A stretch of 64,000 bases of DNA, taken from an uncultured Christensenella sp. GTDB taxonomy: Bacteria > Bacillota > Clostridia > Christensenellales > Borkfalkiaceae. A program made the position numbers and the translations under genes. The stretch spans positions 1-64,000 of the forward strand of contig CAJKUC010000004.1 of NCBI GenBank assembly GCA_905203015.1. The letters are read 5' to 3'. The notes below the pieces were generated by a model. It ran no database searches. It was not told the DNA's origin and saw only the letters and a program-made list of their open reading frames with translations. Position 1 is the first letter of the stretch; each line of letters opens with the position of its first letter. Shown here piece by piece: positions 41,720 to 50,821 of the stretch.

Positions 41720-41755
41720 ATCGGCTTCCGCGAAAATCGGCAGCCGATATTTTTT
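41720..41755. terminator. Terminator between the XRE and DeoR genes
   Basis: ATCGGCT (41720-41726) and AGCCGAT (41742-41748) with T runs on both sides, so it can serve the convergent XRE and DeoR genes. Confidence 0.75.
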
Positions 41756-41788
41756 ATTAGCGAACAGCGAAATCCGGAGAAAATCAAA

Positions 41789-42580
41789 TCAGCTGAAATA
41801 AAAACGCGTTGCGGGGGCGTTCTCCGATTTTTTATTTTCGGAAATTTCGCTTTCTTCCGCAGATTTTTCCGCGAAGTTTTCGGGCGGCGGACAATCGAGC
41901 ACGATTTTATCGAATACGGATAAAGCCGCCGTGCGGAAGGGGGCGGAACACATGAATTTCGTGCCGTCCGCCACGAGAATGTTCGTTCTGCTTCTTGAAA
42001 ACGCGGCACGTTTTATATCCCGCTGTTCCATCGAACGCTCGTAAGTGCCGTCGGCGGAAATCGCCGCGCACGACGTGATGGAAAGATCGAAAGAAAATTC
42101 GCGGATCTGCGCGATCGTCCAACTCCCCGAAACCGACGTCATGTTATACAGCAGATTTCCGCCGAGGAGGATTACTTCCGCGCCTTTTTGTTTGGAAATC
42201 GCCGTGGCGGTCTGCAGGCTGTGCGTCACCACGGTTTTTCCCTTGAAATCCATCCGCCGAGCAAGAGAAAGGGCGGTGGACGAACTGTCGATAAACGCGG
42301 CGAGAAAGGGCGGAAGAACGTTCAGCGCGTTTACGGCGGCTTTTTCCTTTTCTTTCGCATTTTTTTCCACGCGTACGAACATGGAAATTTCGCCCGCGCC
42401 CTCGGGCAGCGTCGCGCCGCCGTGGCTTCGGTCGATCAGCCCGAGCCGCTGCATTTCGGCAAGATCCCGCCGCATCGTTGCTTCGCTTACGTAGAAAAGA
42501 GAGGAGAGTTGTTTCACCGTGGCGGCGTTGTTTTCGCGGAGGTATTCGATAATCGCGTTTTGTCGTTCGTTCACAAGCAT
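41789..42580 (-). CDS. DeoR family sugar-operon regulator
   Basis: The product is 263 residues: N-terminal DeoR helix-turn-helix (ERQNAIIEYLRENNAATVKQLSSLFYVSEATMRRDLAEMQRLGLIDRSHGGA) and a C-terminal sugar-phosphate sensor (FIDSSSTALSLARRM, VVTHSLQTATAI, VILLGGNL). It is divergent from rhaB-rhaD-fucO and probably represses them until a phosphorylated sugar binds. The last 25 residues are polar and extra. The ribosome site (AAAGGCAACG) is weak. Confidence 0.92.
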   Translation of the reverse strand: MLVNERQNAIIEYLRENNAATVKQLSSLFYVSEATMRRDLAEMQRLGLIDRSHGGATLPEGAGEISMFVRVEKNAKEKEKAAVNALNVLPPFLAAFIDSSSTALSLARRMDFKGKTVVTHSLQTATAISKQKGAEVILLGGNLLYNMTSVSGSWTIAQIREFSFDLSITSCAAISADGTYERSMEQRDIKRAAFSRSRTNILVADGTKFMCSAPFRTAALSVFDKIVLDCPPPENFAEKSAEESEISENKKSENAPATRFYFS

Positions 42581-42633
42581 GTTTTTCGTTGCCTTTTCCG
42601 TTTTTGCCCGTTGTAAAACCGGAGATTGTTTAT

Positions 42634-42693
42634 TTTTTGCGCGTATATGCGCGTTTATGATTGAATTATAGCATATTTTTGCGCGTTTGTCAA
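42634..42693 (-). promoter_or_regulatory. Promoter and repeated operator-like site of the DeoR gene
   Basis: On the minus strand TTGACA (42688-42693) and TATAAT (42665-42670) are 17 bases apart. On the plus strand TTTTTGCGCGT occurs at 42634-42644 and 42676-42686, exactly 42 bp (about four helical turns) apart and flanking the start site; the first is part of a GCGCGTATATGCGCG palindrome. These are candidate autoregulatory DeoR sites. Confidence 0.65.
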
Positions 42694-42719
42694 ACTTTCG
42701 ATCATATCTGCGCGGGGTA

Positions 42720-42748
42720 TAGACAAAATTCCGGCGATATGATATAAT
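42720..42748 (+). promoter_or_regulatory. Promoter of the rhaB operon
   Basis: TAGACA (42720-42725) and TATAAT (42743-42748), 17-base spacer. It starts 27 bases from the divergent DeoR promoter. Confidence 0.7.
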
Positions 42749-42812
42749 ACAGGCGAAAAAAGAAACGGCGGAGGAAAGAGAAATCCGCTGTGGCGAAAAG
42801 GAGAAAATTCGG

Positions 42813-44216
42813 GTGCAAACGTATTATCTGGCGATCGATATAGGGGCTTCGTCCGGGCGGCATATTCTGGGCAGATTGGAAGACGGCGTATTGAAGACGG
42901 AGGAAATCTATCGTTTTCAGAACGGACCCGTGGAAAAGGCGGGAACGGCGGGCGCGCTCGGAGCGACGGGCTCGAAGCGGCTTACGTGGGATATAGACAG
43001 GCTGTATTCCGAAATTCTGAACGGCCTGAAAAAAGCGAAAGAAATCGGCAAAATTCCCGCAAGCGTGGGGATCGATACGTGGGGCGTGGATTACGTGCTG
43101 CTCGACGGCGACGACAAGATCATCGGCGACGCGTATTGTTATCGCGACGGGCGTACGAAAAATACGATTCCTTCCGTGCACAAACGTTTGCCGTTCGCCG
43201 CTCTTTATCAGAAAACGGGGATTCAGTTCGCGCAGTACAATACGGTGTACCAACTGTACGACGACGTGCGCACGGGCAAGGCGGAAAAGGCGGAAACGTA
43301 TCTCAATCTGCCCGATTATTTCCATTATCGCCTTACGGGCGTGAAAAAGCAGGAATACACGATGGCGACGACGAGCGCGATGGTAAACACCGTAACGCAC
43401 GAATACGACGAGGAAATTTTAGAGAAACTCGGCTATAAAAAATCGCTGTTCCTGCCGCTTACGCAGCCCGGATCGTACGTAGGGGAATTTACGGACGAAG
43501 TGGAAAAAATCGTGGGTTATAAGGCGCAGGTGATTCTGCCCGCCACGCACGATACGGCAAGCGCGGTGCTCGCCGCGCCGCTGAAAGGGCAGACGCCGTA
43601 CATTTCCAGCGGCACGTGGTCGATCCTCGGCGTGGAGAGAAACGGAGCGAACGTATCCCCGCTCGCGCTTGAAATGAATTATTCCAACGAGGGCAGCGTA
43701 AACGGGCAATTCCGCCTGCAACAGAACATCATGGGTCTGTGGATCATTCAGCAGATCCGCCACGAACTGGACGATAAGTACGATTTCGCAACGCTCGCTT
43801 CGCTGGCGCGGCTGAACCGCACCGACGAACTGATCAGCGTGAACGACGAAAAATTCCTCGCGCCTGAAAGCATGATCGACGCGGTGACTTCTTCCGTAGG
43901 CAGAACGCTTTCCGTGGGCGGCATGGCGTATTGCGTTTTCAATTCGCTTGCGCAAAGTTACGCCGCTTCGCTGAAAGGTCTGGAAAAACTGACGGGAGAA
44001 ACGTTCGATACGCTGAATATCATCGGCGGCGGCAGCAAGAACGCGCTTCTGAACGAACTTACCAAGACAAGCACGGGCAAGCGCGTCGTTACGGGCCCCA
44101 CCGAGGGCACGGCGATCGGCAATCTGATCATGCAGGCGATCGGAAGAAAGGAAATCAAAGACGTAGCCTCGGCGCGTGAAATCATCGCGCGTTCGTTCGA
44201 CGTAAATGAAGTGTGA
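42813..44216 (+). CDS. rhaB: Rhamnulokinase
   Basis: The product is 467 residues of the FGGY kinase family. AIDIGASSGRHILG is the rhamnulokinase-type phosphate loop, SVGIDTWGVDYVLLD and CYRDGRT the sugar site, THDTASAV and SSGTWSILG the second domain, NIIGGGSKNALLNE the adenosine site. It phosphorylates L-rhamnulose at O1. Start is GTG 42813 after AAAAGGAGAAAA. It heads an operon with rhaD and fucO; no rhamnose isomerase, mutarotase or transporter is in the window. Confidence 0.95.
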   Translation: MQTYYLAIDIGASSGRHILGRLEDGVLKTEEIYRFQNGPVEKAGTAGALGATGSKRLTWDIDRLYSEILNGLKKAKEIGKIPASVGIDTWGVDYVLLDGDDKIIGDAYCYRDGRTKNTIPSVHKRLPFAALYQKTGIQFAQYNTVYQLYDDVRTGKAEKAETYLNLPDYFHYRLTGVKKQEYTMATTSAMVNTVTHEYDEEILEKLGYKKSLFLPLTQPGSYVGEFTDEVEKIVGYKAQVILPATHDTASAVLAAPLKGQTPYISSGTWSILGVERNGANVSPLALEMNYSNEGSVNGQFRLQQNIMGLWIIQQIRHELDDKYDFATLASLARLNRTDELISVNDEKFLAPESMIDAVTSSVGRTLSVGGMAYCVFNSLAQSYAASLKGLEKLTGETFDTLNIIGGGSKNALLNELTKTSTGKRVVTGPTEGTAIGNLIMQAIGRKEIKDVASAREIIARSFDVNEV

Positions 44217-44351
44217 CGTAATAAAGACGTAATAATAAACGGGACGGCTTGAAACGCTGCGTAAAGATTTTCGGAAAAAACAGTGAAAAAGCGGCGAAAT
44301 CCGCTTAAAACCGAAAAAAACGGTATATATAAAAAAGGAGAACGAAAACAT

Positions 44352-45161
44352 ATGAAAAATATTCTCGAAGCGCCTTTCGTGCGCGAAATGAGCAAGACCA
44401 CGGCAAACATGTATCGCCTCGGCTGGGACGAAAGAAACGGGGGGAACATCTCGTATCTTCTCGACGAAAAAGAAGTGGGCGAATATCTTGATCTGAATCA
44501 CGTGATCCGCACGATTCCCACGGGATTCGACGCTACGGCGCTGATCGGCAAAATCTTTATCGTTACGGGTACGGGCAAGTATTTCAAGAACGTGGAATTC
44601 GATCCGGAAACGAACCTCGGCGTGGTGCGTATCGGCAAAGACGGCACTACGGCGGAACTGCTCTGGGGCTATAAAGACGGCGGCAAGTTCACTTCCGAAT
44701 TTCCCGCGCATATGATGAGCCACATTTCCCGCCTTGCGATCGATCCCGATCACCGTATCGTGATGCATACGCATCCCACGTACACGATAGCGATGAACGC
44801 GGTGTGCCCGCTCGACGAAAAAGATTTCACGAAACGGCTGTGGAAATCGAATACCGAAGCGATCGTGGTGTTCCCCGACGGCGTGGGCGTGCTTCCCTGC
44901 ATGGTGTGCGGCACGAACGAAATCGGCGAAGCGACGGCTGAAAAAATGAAGAAATTCCGCCTTGTGGTGTGGACGAATCACGGCATTTACGGCACGGGCA
45001 AGACGATGGACGAAGCGTTCGGGCTTATCGAGACCGTGGAAAAAACGGCGCAGATTTATATGCTTACGCTCGGGCACGTGGTGAACGAAATCCCGGACGA
45101 AGTGCTGAAAGGGCTTGCTTCGCTCTGGCATCTCACCCCGCTCGAAGGCGTGCTCGATTAA
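44352..45161 (+). CDS. rhaD: Rhamnulose-1-phosphate aldolase
   Basis: The product is 269 residues, a class II zinc aldolase. WDERNGGNISYLL binds phosphate, IVMHTHPTYTIA supplies two zinc histidines, VVWTNHGIYGTG the third and the active-site region. It cleaves rhamnulose-1-phosphate to DHAP and L-lactaldehyde. ATG 44352 follows AAAAAGGAGAA; the 135-base gap after rhaB holds nothing recognisable. Confidence 0.93.
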   Translation: MKNILEAPFVREMSKTTANMYRLGWDERNGGNISYLLDEKEVGEYLDLNHVIRTIPTGFDATALIGKIFIVTGTGKYFKNVEFDPETNLGVVRIGKDGTTAELLWGYKDGGKFTSEFPAHMMSHISRLAIDPDHRIVMHTHPTYTIAMNAVCPLDEKDFTKRLWKSNTEAIVVFPDGVGVLPCMVCGTNEIGEATAEKMKKFRLVVWTNHGIYGTGKTMDEAFGLIETVEKTAQIYMLTLGHVVNEIPDEVLKGLASLWHLTPLEGVLD

Positions 45162-45297
45162 GGGCGGCAAGCGATCGCGGACCGGAAATACAATCGGTCG
45201 GGAACAAAAATCAAAAATAACCGCAGAAAAGCCGCGGAAAAGAAAGAACGCGGCGATGGCGGCGAAATAAAAAATACTATGAAAGGAGAAAAAGAAA

Positions 45298-46443
45298 ATG
45301 GCAAGAATCGTACTCAATGAAACGAGTTATCACGGCGCGGGTTGCATCGCGGAGATCCCCGGGGAAATCGAACGCAGAGGCTTGAAAAAAGCGTTTGTGT
45401 GCTCCGACCCCGATCTTGTGAAATTCGGCGTAACGAAAAAGGTGACGGACGTTCTCGAAAAGGCGGGAATCGCTTACGAACTGTATTCCAATATCAAACC
45501 CAACCCCACGATCGAAAACGTTCAGACGGGCGTGGCGGCGTATAAGAAGAGCAAGGCGGATTGCATCATCGCGATCGGCGGCGGCTCGTCGATGGACACC
45601 GCGAAAGCGATCGGCATTATCATCAACAACCCCGAATTCGCCGACGTGCGTTCTCTGGAAGGCGTTGCGCCCACCAAGAAACCCGCCGTTCCCACGATCG
45701 CCGTTCCCACGACGGCAGGCACGGCTGCGGAAGTTACCATCAACTACGTAATCACCGACGTGGAAAAGAAGCGTAAATTCGTGTGTGTAGACGTGCACGA
45801 TATTCCCGTAGTGGCTGTGGTGGATCCCGAAATGATGGCTTCTATGCCCAAAGGGCTTACGGCTGCCACCGGTATGGACGCTCTGACGCATGCGATCGAA
45901 GGCTATATCACCAAGGGCGCATGGGAAATGACGGATATGTTCCATCTGAAAGCGATCGAAATTATTTCCCGCTCGCTCCGCGATGCCGTAGCGAACACCA
46001 AGAAAGGCAGAGAGGATATGGCGCTCGGTCAGTATGTGGCGGGCATGGGCTTCTCGAACGTAGGGCTCGGCATCGTTCACTCGATGGCGCACGCGCTGGG
46101 TGCGGTGTATGATACTCCTCACGGCGTGGCGAACGCGATTCTGCTGCCCACCGTTATGGAATACAACGCGGACGCGACGGGTGAAAAATATCGCGAAATC
46201 GCTAAGGCGATGGGCGTAAAGGGCACCGAAAACATGACTCAGGCGGAATACCGTAAAGCCGCCGTCGACGCCGTTCGTCAACTTTCCAAAGACGTGGGTA
46301 TCCCTCAGGATCTCAAACAGATCGTGAAGGATAAAGACGTGGATTTCCTCGCACAGTCCGCTATGGACGACGCGTGCCGTCCCGGCAACCCGAAGGATCC
46401 TACGCTGGAAGATATCAAGGCGTTGTATCGTTCCTTAATGTAA
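45298..46443 (+). CDS. fucO: Lactaldehyde reductase
   Basis: The product is 381 residues, an iron-dependent type III alcohol dehydrogenase. CIIAIGGGSSMDTAKAIGI binds nucleotide; DALTHAIEGY, HSMAHALGAVYDTPHGVANA carry the metal histidines. It is longer in identity to FucO than to the dehydrogenase at 34263. It reduces L-lactaldehyde from RhaD to 1,2-propanediol, regenerating NAD anaerobically. Ribosome site AAAGGAGAAA. Confidence 0.94.
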   Translation: MARIVLNETSYHGAGCIAEIPGEIERRGLKKAFVCSDPDLVKFGVTKKVTDVLEKAGIAYELYSNIKPNPTIENVQTGVAAYKKSKADCIIAIGGGSSMDTAKAIGIIINNPEFADVRSLEGVAPTKKPAVPTIAVPTTAGTAAEVTINYVITDVEKKRKFVCVDVHDIPVVAVVDPEMMASMPKGLTAATGMDALTHAIEGYITKGAWEMTDMFHLKAIEIISRSLRDAVANTKKGREDMALGQYVAGMGFSNVGLGIVHSMAHALGAVYDTPHGVANAILLPTVMEYNADATGEKYREIAKAMGVKGTENMTQAEYRKAAVDAVRQLSKDVGIPQDLKQIVKDKDVDFLAQSAMDDACRPGNPKDPTLEDIKALYRSLM

Positions 46444-46505
46444 GCGGTAAAAAGCGTATAAACGGCGCAATGCATTGTCGCGTTGCGCGCATAATACAAA
46501 AAATA

Positions 46506-46541
46506 CCTCCTTGCGAAGTTTCGCAGGGAGGCGATTTTTTT
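46506..46541 (+). terminator. Terminator of the rhaB-rhaD-fucO operon
   Basis: CCTCCTTGCGAA (46506-46517) and TTCGCAGGGAGG (46520-46531), one T-G pair, followed by seven T. Confidence 0.9.
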
Positions 46542-46560
46542 ATAAAGCGCAAAAAATCGT

Positions 46561-47283
46561 TTATTTATTCATGCGTTCGTATGCGTCTTTGATACGCAGA
46601 AGTTCCTCGTATTCCGCGCGGGAAATCGTTACGGTTTCTGCCGTTTTGTTTTCCGTCGCTTCCGCGTCGGGGAGGGAAATCGTGTCGGCGGGATCTTTCT
46701 TTGCTTTTCCGTTCGATGATTTTGCGATTGCGCCTACGGCGATTTTCAAGCCGATAAACGCAAGGCACAACACTACGAAGAAAAACACGAACGCCGTGCT
46801 GCTCCATAACGCGCCCGCGAGGGAATGTACGGAAAGCAGCAGAATCAGCGCGATCGCGCCGCCCATTACGCCCGCCGCGATTTTCAGGGCGGAAAGCGAT
46901 TTTTTCGCACGGTACTGCATATCCGTGATCTGATTTACCAGAAGCGATACGATCACAAGATCGAGCGTGCAATAGGATAAGAAACCTTTTTCGTATTTTC
47001 CGATAATGAAAAACAAGAGGGCAAACAGTGCGGTGAGCAGAATCATTGCGCCCGAAACGTACGCAAGCGTTTTATTGTCCTCGTAAATCGATACGGACGT
47101 AAGGAGCAGGATTCCCGAAAAGCCGACGATCAGCAGAATGATCAGAAATCTCCAGATAAAAGCGGAAATGCCTTTATCGAAAACGTTGCCGTCGAAAAAT
47201 AACTGTGAAGCGATCAGGCAGATAAACCATAAAATCGCCGCGCCGATAAACGAAAGGGAAACGATGGTAATTTTTTTCTTCAT
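46561..47283 (-). CDS. Multi-spanning membrane protein of unknown function
   Basis: The product is 240 residues with about six membrane segments up to residue 185, then a polar cytoplasmic tail ending in a short coiled coil (TISRAEYEELLRIKDAYERM). I do not recognise the family; similar hypothetical proteins are common in Clostridia. ATG 47283 follows CAGGAGGAAAAA. The gene has its own promoter and converges on the fucO terminator. Confidence 0.75.
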   Translation of the reverse strand: MKKKITIVSLSFIGAAILWFICLIASQLFFDGNVFDKGISAFIWRFLIILLIVGFSGILLLTSVSIYEDNKTLAYVSGAMILLTALFALLFFIIGKYEKGFLSYCTLDLVIVSLLVNQITDMQYRAKKSLSALKIAAGVMGGAIALILLLSVHSLAGALWSSTAFVFFFVVLCLAFIGLKIAVGAIAKSSNGKAKKDPADTISLPDAEATENKTAETVTISRAEYEELLRIKDAYERMNK

Positions 47284-47302
47284 AATTTTTCCTCCTGTTT
47301 CT

Positions 47303-47331
47303 ATTATAACGGATTCGCCGCGAATATTCAA
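47303..47331 (-). promoter_or_regulatory. Promoter of the membrane protein gene
   Basis: On the minus strand TTGAAT (47326-47331) and TATAAT (47303-47308), 17-base spacer. Confidence 0.7.
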
Positions 47332-47727
47332 TCGTTTTTAAGAAGTTTATTGTTTTTTTTCGCCGAAACGGCGGGCGAAACGCACGGCGGACGAAAAACA
47401 GGGCTTGGGCGGAGCATTTTTTTCGCGCGTGTACGCGCGCGGACGCATATATGTGCGTATATATTGTATTATTTATCGTATGTTTATTATCGCATGTTGC
47501 CGTGATATCCCGCCGTAAGCGGATATGGCGGAAAGGAAAACAAAGTATGCCGATATTTTCGGGAAAGTACGTATATTTTTTCAGAAACGAGGATATAAAA
47601 CACTGTGAAAGAAGAGGGGAAGAACGTTAAAAGGCGAGAAAAAACAGCCGGAAACGGAAGAAATACCGCAAAAAATACGAAAAAACGAAAAAAAATCGAA
47701 AAATTAAAAAAAACTTCGTTCAAACGC
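47332..47727. other. Gap before the ribosomal operon, no gene
   Basis: The stretch holds alternating purine-pyrimidine runs (about 47430-47464) and, from 47600 to 47720, a strongly A-rich plus strand just upstream of the S10 promoter. The A-rich part may act as an extended UP element. An ORF through it is low complexity and lacks a ribosome site. Confidence 0.55.
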
Positions 47728-47756
47728 TTGACAACCCCTTGCCTTTTTGGTAAGAT
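47728..47756 (+). promoter_or_regulatory. Promoter of the S10-spc ribosomal operon
   Basis: TTGACA (47728-47733) and TAAGAT (47751-47756), 17-base spacer, preceded by A-tracts. Confidence 0.75.
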
Positions 47757-47762
47757 AAATAG

Positions 47763-48009
47763 GCTGCGTAAATATGCGGTGTATTGGGCTGACGCGGGAA
47801 GTTACTGCAAATCCGAAGAAAAAGCCACTTCGGCAGATAATTTCCGTCGACAATGTGGAGGCATCGACCTCTGCGACTGACCGGGGCTTTGCGTGAAAAA
47901 CGCTCGGCTGGTAAAAGAGTGTTTTTTATTTTGCAATAAACCTCGATACACACGGACGTGTTGACACAGTAATACGAATCTTCTCTGTAAGAGAAAAAAG
48001 GAGTCAGAA
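47763..48009 (+). promoter_or_regulatory. Structured S10 operon leader with internal terminator
   Basis: The leader is about 247 bases. It contains CCGAAG/CTTCGG (47813-47833), a GGAGG/CCTC hairpin (about 47857-47872) and a terminator-like stem AAAACGCTC/GAGTGTTTT (47897-47925) followed by T-rich sequence to 47934. A further palindrome ACACGGACGTGT lies at about 47950-47961. Such a leader could give autogenous control by a ribosomal protein, as L4 does in Escherichia coli. The structures are seen; the ligand is not known. Confidence 0.55.
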
Positions 48010-48309
48010 ATGGCAGTGCAGAAAATCAGAATCAAGTTGGCGGCTTACGATCACGAACTCGTGGACGAAGCGGCGATGCGCATCGTGGAAACGATGAAAA
48101 AGAGCGGGGCGAAGATCTCCGGTCCTATTCCTCTTCCCACGGAAAGAGAAATCGTAACGATCCTTCGTTCGCCGCACAAATACAAAGATTCCCGCGAACA
48201 ATTCGAGATGAGAACGTACAAGAGAATCATCGACATTTATTCTCCGAACGCGAAACTTCTCGATACGATTCACCTTCCCGCAGGCGTCGACATCAAGATC
48301 AAACTTTGA
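48010..48309 (+). CDS. rpsJ: Ribosomal protein uS10
   Basis: The product is 99 residues. KIRIKLAAYDHELVDEAAMRIVETMKKSGAKISGPIPLPTE is the S10 core. It sits in the 30S head and also serves in transcription antitermination complexes. First gene of the operon. Ribosome site AAAAGGAGTC. Confidence 0.97.
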   Translation: MAVQKIRIKLAAYDHELVDEAAMRIVETMKKSGAKISGPIPLPTEREIVTILRSPHKYKDSREQFEMRTYKRIIDIYSPNAKLLDTIHLPAGVDIKIKL

Positions 48310-48399
48310 TCGGCGAAAAGGGAAAAAGATACAAACAACGCAAAAAAATACTTTGAATAAAGGTATTGAGAAATATTTTAAAAGGAGTGAACTTTATCA

Positions 48400-49035
48400 A
48401 TGAATAAAGCAATCATCGGACGCAAAGTCGGCATGACCCGACTGTTTGCGCAAGACGGGAAAATGATTCCCGTAACGGTAGTGGAAGCAGGCCCCTGCCC
48501 CGTCGTACAAGTGAAGACGACGGAACACGACGGCTATGCCGCTTTGAAACTCGGTTTCATCGAAACCAGCGAGAAAGCCTTGACGAAACCCGAACTCGGG
48601 CAGTTCAAGAAAGCGAACGTCAAACCCTGCAAGGTGCTTAAGGAAATCAGAATCGACGGCGCGGAAACCTACAACGTAGGCGACGAAATCAAAGCGGATG
48701 TGTTCGCGGCGGGCGATAAGGTAGACGTTTCCGGCGTAACGAAAGGTCACGGCTACACGGGCGTTATCAAGAGATGGAATCAGCAACGTTTGAAAGAGAC
48801 GCACGGCGTCGGCCCCGTACACAGAGAACCTGGTTCTATGAGCGCGAACTCTTCGCCTTCAAGAGTGTTCAAATTGAAACACCTCGCCGGTCAGTACGGT
48901 GTGGAAAACGTAACGATTCAGAACCTCGAAGTGGTGAAAGTCGATCTCGAAAGAAACGTTCTTCTCATCAAAGGCGCGATTCCCGGCGCGAAGGGCAGCA
49001 TTGTCACCGTCGGCAGCAGCGTGAAGGGCAAATAA
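48400..49035 (+). CDS. rplC: Ribosomal protein uL3
   Basis: The product is 211 residues. IIGRKVGMTRLFAQDGKMIPVTVVEAGPC opens the protein and HGVGPVHREPGSMSANSSPSRVFKLKHLAGQYG is the conserved extension near the peptidyl transferase centre. A 90-base gap follows rpsJ. Ribosome site AAAGGAGTGA. Confidence 0.97.
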   Translation: MNKAIIGRKVGMTRLFAQDGKMIPVTVVEAGPCPVVQVKTTEHDGYAALKLGFIETSEKALTKPELGQFKKANVKPCKVLKEIRIDGAETYNVGDEIKADVFAAGDKVDVSGVTKGHGYTGVIKRWNQQRLKETHGVGPVHREPGSMSANSSPSRVFKLKHLAGQYGVENVTIQNLEVVKVDLERNVLLIKGAIPGAKGSIVTVGSSVKGK

Positions 49036-49047
49036 GGAGAAAAGACA

Positions 49048-49668
49048 ATGACCGGAATTAAAGTATATAATATGAAAGGCGCGGTCGTCGGCGAAATGGA
49101 ATTGAACGATAACGTTTTCGGCGTCGATTATAACGAAAGCCTTATTCATCAGGCGGTTGTCACCCGTCTTGCTAACGAAAGACAGGGTACGAAATCCACT
49201 CTTACGAGAAGCGAAGTGAGAGGCGGCGGCGTGAAGCCCTGGAGACAGAAAGGCACGGGTCGTGCCCGTCAGGGATCTATCCGCGCTCCCCAGTGGATCA
49301 AAGGCGGCGTAGTGTTCGCTCCCAAGTCCCGCGATTTCTCCAAGAAGATGAACGCGAAAGCGAAAACGGGCGCGCTTCTCTCTGCGGTTTCCAAGAAACT
49401 TGCCGACGGTGAACTTCTCATCGTAGACGAGATCAAAGCGGAAGGCAAAACGAAAGAGATGGCGGCGTTCAGAAAGGCGATGAACCTTGACAAGAGCGCG
49501 TTGATCGTAATGAGCGAAAGCGACGCGATGGTAGTGCGCGCGGCGGCGAACCTTCCCCGCGTTTCCACGATGGCTGTCGATCTTCTCAATACGTACGACG
49601 TGGTGGCCAACGCGAAAGTCGTTATGACGAAAGCGGCGGTTGAGAAATTCCAGGAGGTGTACGCGTAA
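49048..49668 (+). CDS. rplD: Ribosomal protein uL4
   Basis: The product is 206 residues. TRSEVRGGGVKPWRQKGTGRARQGSIRAPQW is the exit-tunnel loop of L4. It is a candidate regulator of this operon's leader by analogy. Its TAA overlaps the rplW ATG. Confidence 0.97.
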   Translation: MTGIKVYNMKGAVVGEMELNDNVFGVDYNESLIHQAVVTRLANERQGTKSTLTRSEVRGGGVKPWRQKGTGRARQGSIRAPQWIKGGVVFAPKSRDFSKKMNAKAKTGALLSAVSKKLADGELLIVDEIKAEGKTKEMAAFRKAMNLDKSALIVMSESDAMVVRAAANLPRVSTMAVDLLNTYDVVANAKVVMTKAAVEKFQEVYA

Positions 49669-49958
49669 TGTTTGCCGAAGACATCATTTTAAAACCCGTC
49701 CTCACCGAAAAGGGTTACGACGGAATCGCGGATAAAAAATACACGTTCATCGTGAAGAAATCCGCCAACAAGATCGAAATCAGAAACGCCGTGGAAAAAT
49801 TGTTCGGCGTTAAGGTTGCCGAAGTCAACACGCTGAATTGCAAAGGCAAGTTGAAGAGAATGGGCAGAAACGAAGGCTATACGCCCGATCGTAAAAAAGC
49901 GATCGTCACCTTGAAAGAGGACAGCAAGCCTATCGAATTCTTCAATTCTTTGGCGTAA
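49668..49958 (+). CDS. rplW: Ribosomal protein uL23
   Basis: The product is 96 residues (ILKPVLTEKGYDGIADKKYTFIVKKSANKIEIRNAVEKLFGVKV). It lies at the tunnel exit and docks trigger factor and SRP. Ribosome site CAGGAGGTG inside the end of rplD. Confidence 0.97.
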   Translation: MFAEDIILKPVLTEKGYDGIADKKYTFIVKKSANKIEIRNAVEKLFGVKVAEVNTLNCKGKLKRMGRNEGYTPDRKKAIVTLKEDSKPIEFFNSLA

Positions 49959-49976
49959 TCGTGGAGGAAGAAAACA

Positions 49977-50804
49977 ATGGCTATCAAAACTTATAAACCC
50001 ACCACCCCGTCCCGCCGTTTCATCACGGTGCTGAAAAGAGAGGACGTTACGGGCGGTAAACCCGAAAAATCCTTGATGCACGATCAACGTCATTCGGGCG
50101 GCAGAAACAATCAGGGTAAAATCACCTGCAGACACATCGGCGGCGGCAACCGTACGAAATATCGTATCATCGATTTCAAACGTCTGAAAGACGACGTGCC
50201 CGCCACCGTAAAGAGCATTCAGTACGATCCGAACAGAAGCGCAAACATCGCGTTGATCGTATATGCGGACGGCGTGAAGTCTTATATCCTCGCTCCCCTC
50301 GGATTGAACGTGGGCGACAAGGTGATGAGCGGCGCGAAAGCGGATATCAAAGTGGGCAACGCGTTGCCTCTTGAAAACATTCCCGTAGGTACGATGGTGC
50401 ACAACGTGGAATTTACGCCCGGAAAAGGCGGACAGATCGCAAGAAGCGCGGGGCTCGCGGCGCAGATCGTGGCTACCGAAGGCAAATACGCAACGCTTCG
50501 TCTGCCCAGCGGCGAAATGAGATACGTTTCTTTGAAATGCCGCGCGACGATCGGTCAGGTAGGTAACGTAGAGCACGAAATCGTATCCCTCGGTAAAGCG
50601 GGTAAGGCGAGATATCTCGGTCAGCGTCCGGAAGTCCGCGGTGCGGTTATGAACCCTGTGGATCACCCTCACGGCGGCGGCGAAGGCAAAGCGCCCGTCG
50701 GTCATGCAGGTCCTATGACGCCTTGGGGTAAACCGGCTCTCGGCTACAAGACGAGAAAGAAGAAGAATGCAACGAACAAGTTCATTCTCAAGAGAATTAA
50801 CTAA
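49977..50804 (+). CDS. rplB: Ribosomal protein uL2
   Basis: The product is 275 residues. The C-terminal NPVDHPHGGGEGKAPVG loop contains the conserved histidine near the peptidyl transferase centre. Ribosome site GTGGAGGA. Confidence 0.97.
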   Translation: MAIKTYKPTTPSRRFITVLKREDVTGGKPEKSLMHDQRHSGGRNNQGKITCRHIGGGNRTKYRIIDFKRLKDDVPATVKSIQYDPNRSANIALIVYADGVKSYILAPLGLNVGDKVMSGAKADIKVGNALPLENIPVGTMVHNVEFTPGKGGQIARSAGLAAQIVATEGKYATLRLPSGEMRYVSLKCRATIGQVGNVEHEIVSLGKAGKARYLGQRPEVRGAVMNPVDHPHGGGEGKAPVGHAGPMTPWGKPALGYKTRKKKNATNKFILKRIN

Positions 50805-50821
50805 TCGGAGGAGAGAAGAAT

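Noticed and set aside
43419..45317. A 632-codon minus-strand ORF over rhaB and rhaD
   Set aside because: Its sequence is rich in His, Arg and Phe as expected for antisense translation, and the plus-strand genes are unambiguous.
47605..47880. A 91-codon ORF upstream of rpsJ
   Set aside because: It is A-rich low complexity, lacks a ribosome site and runs across the S10 promoter.
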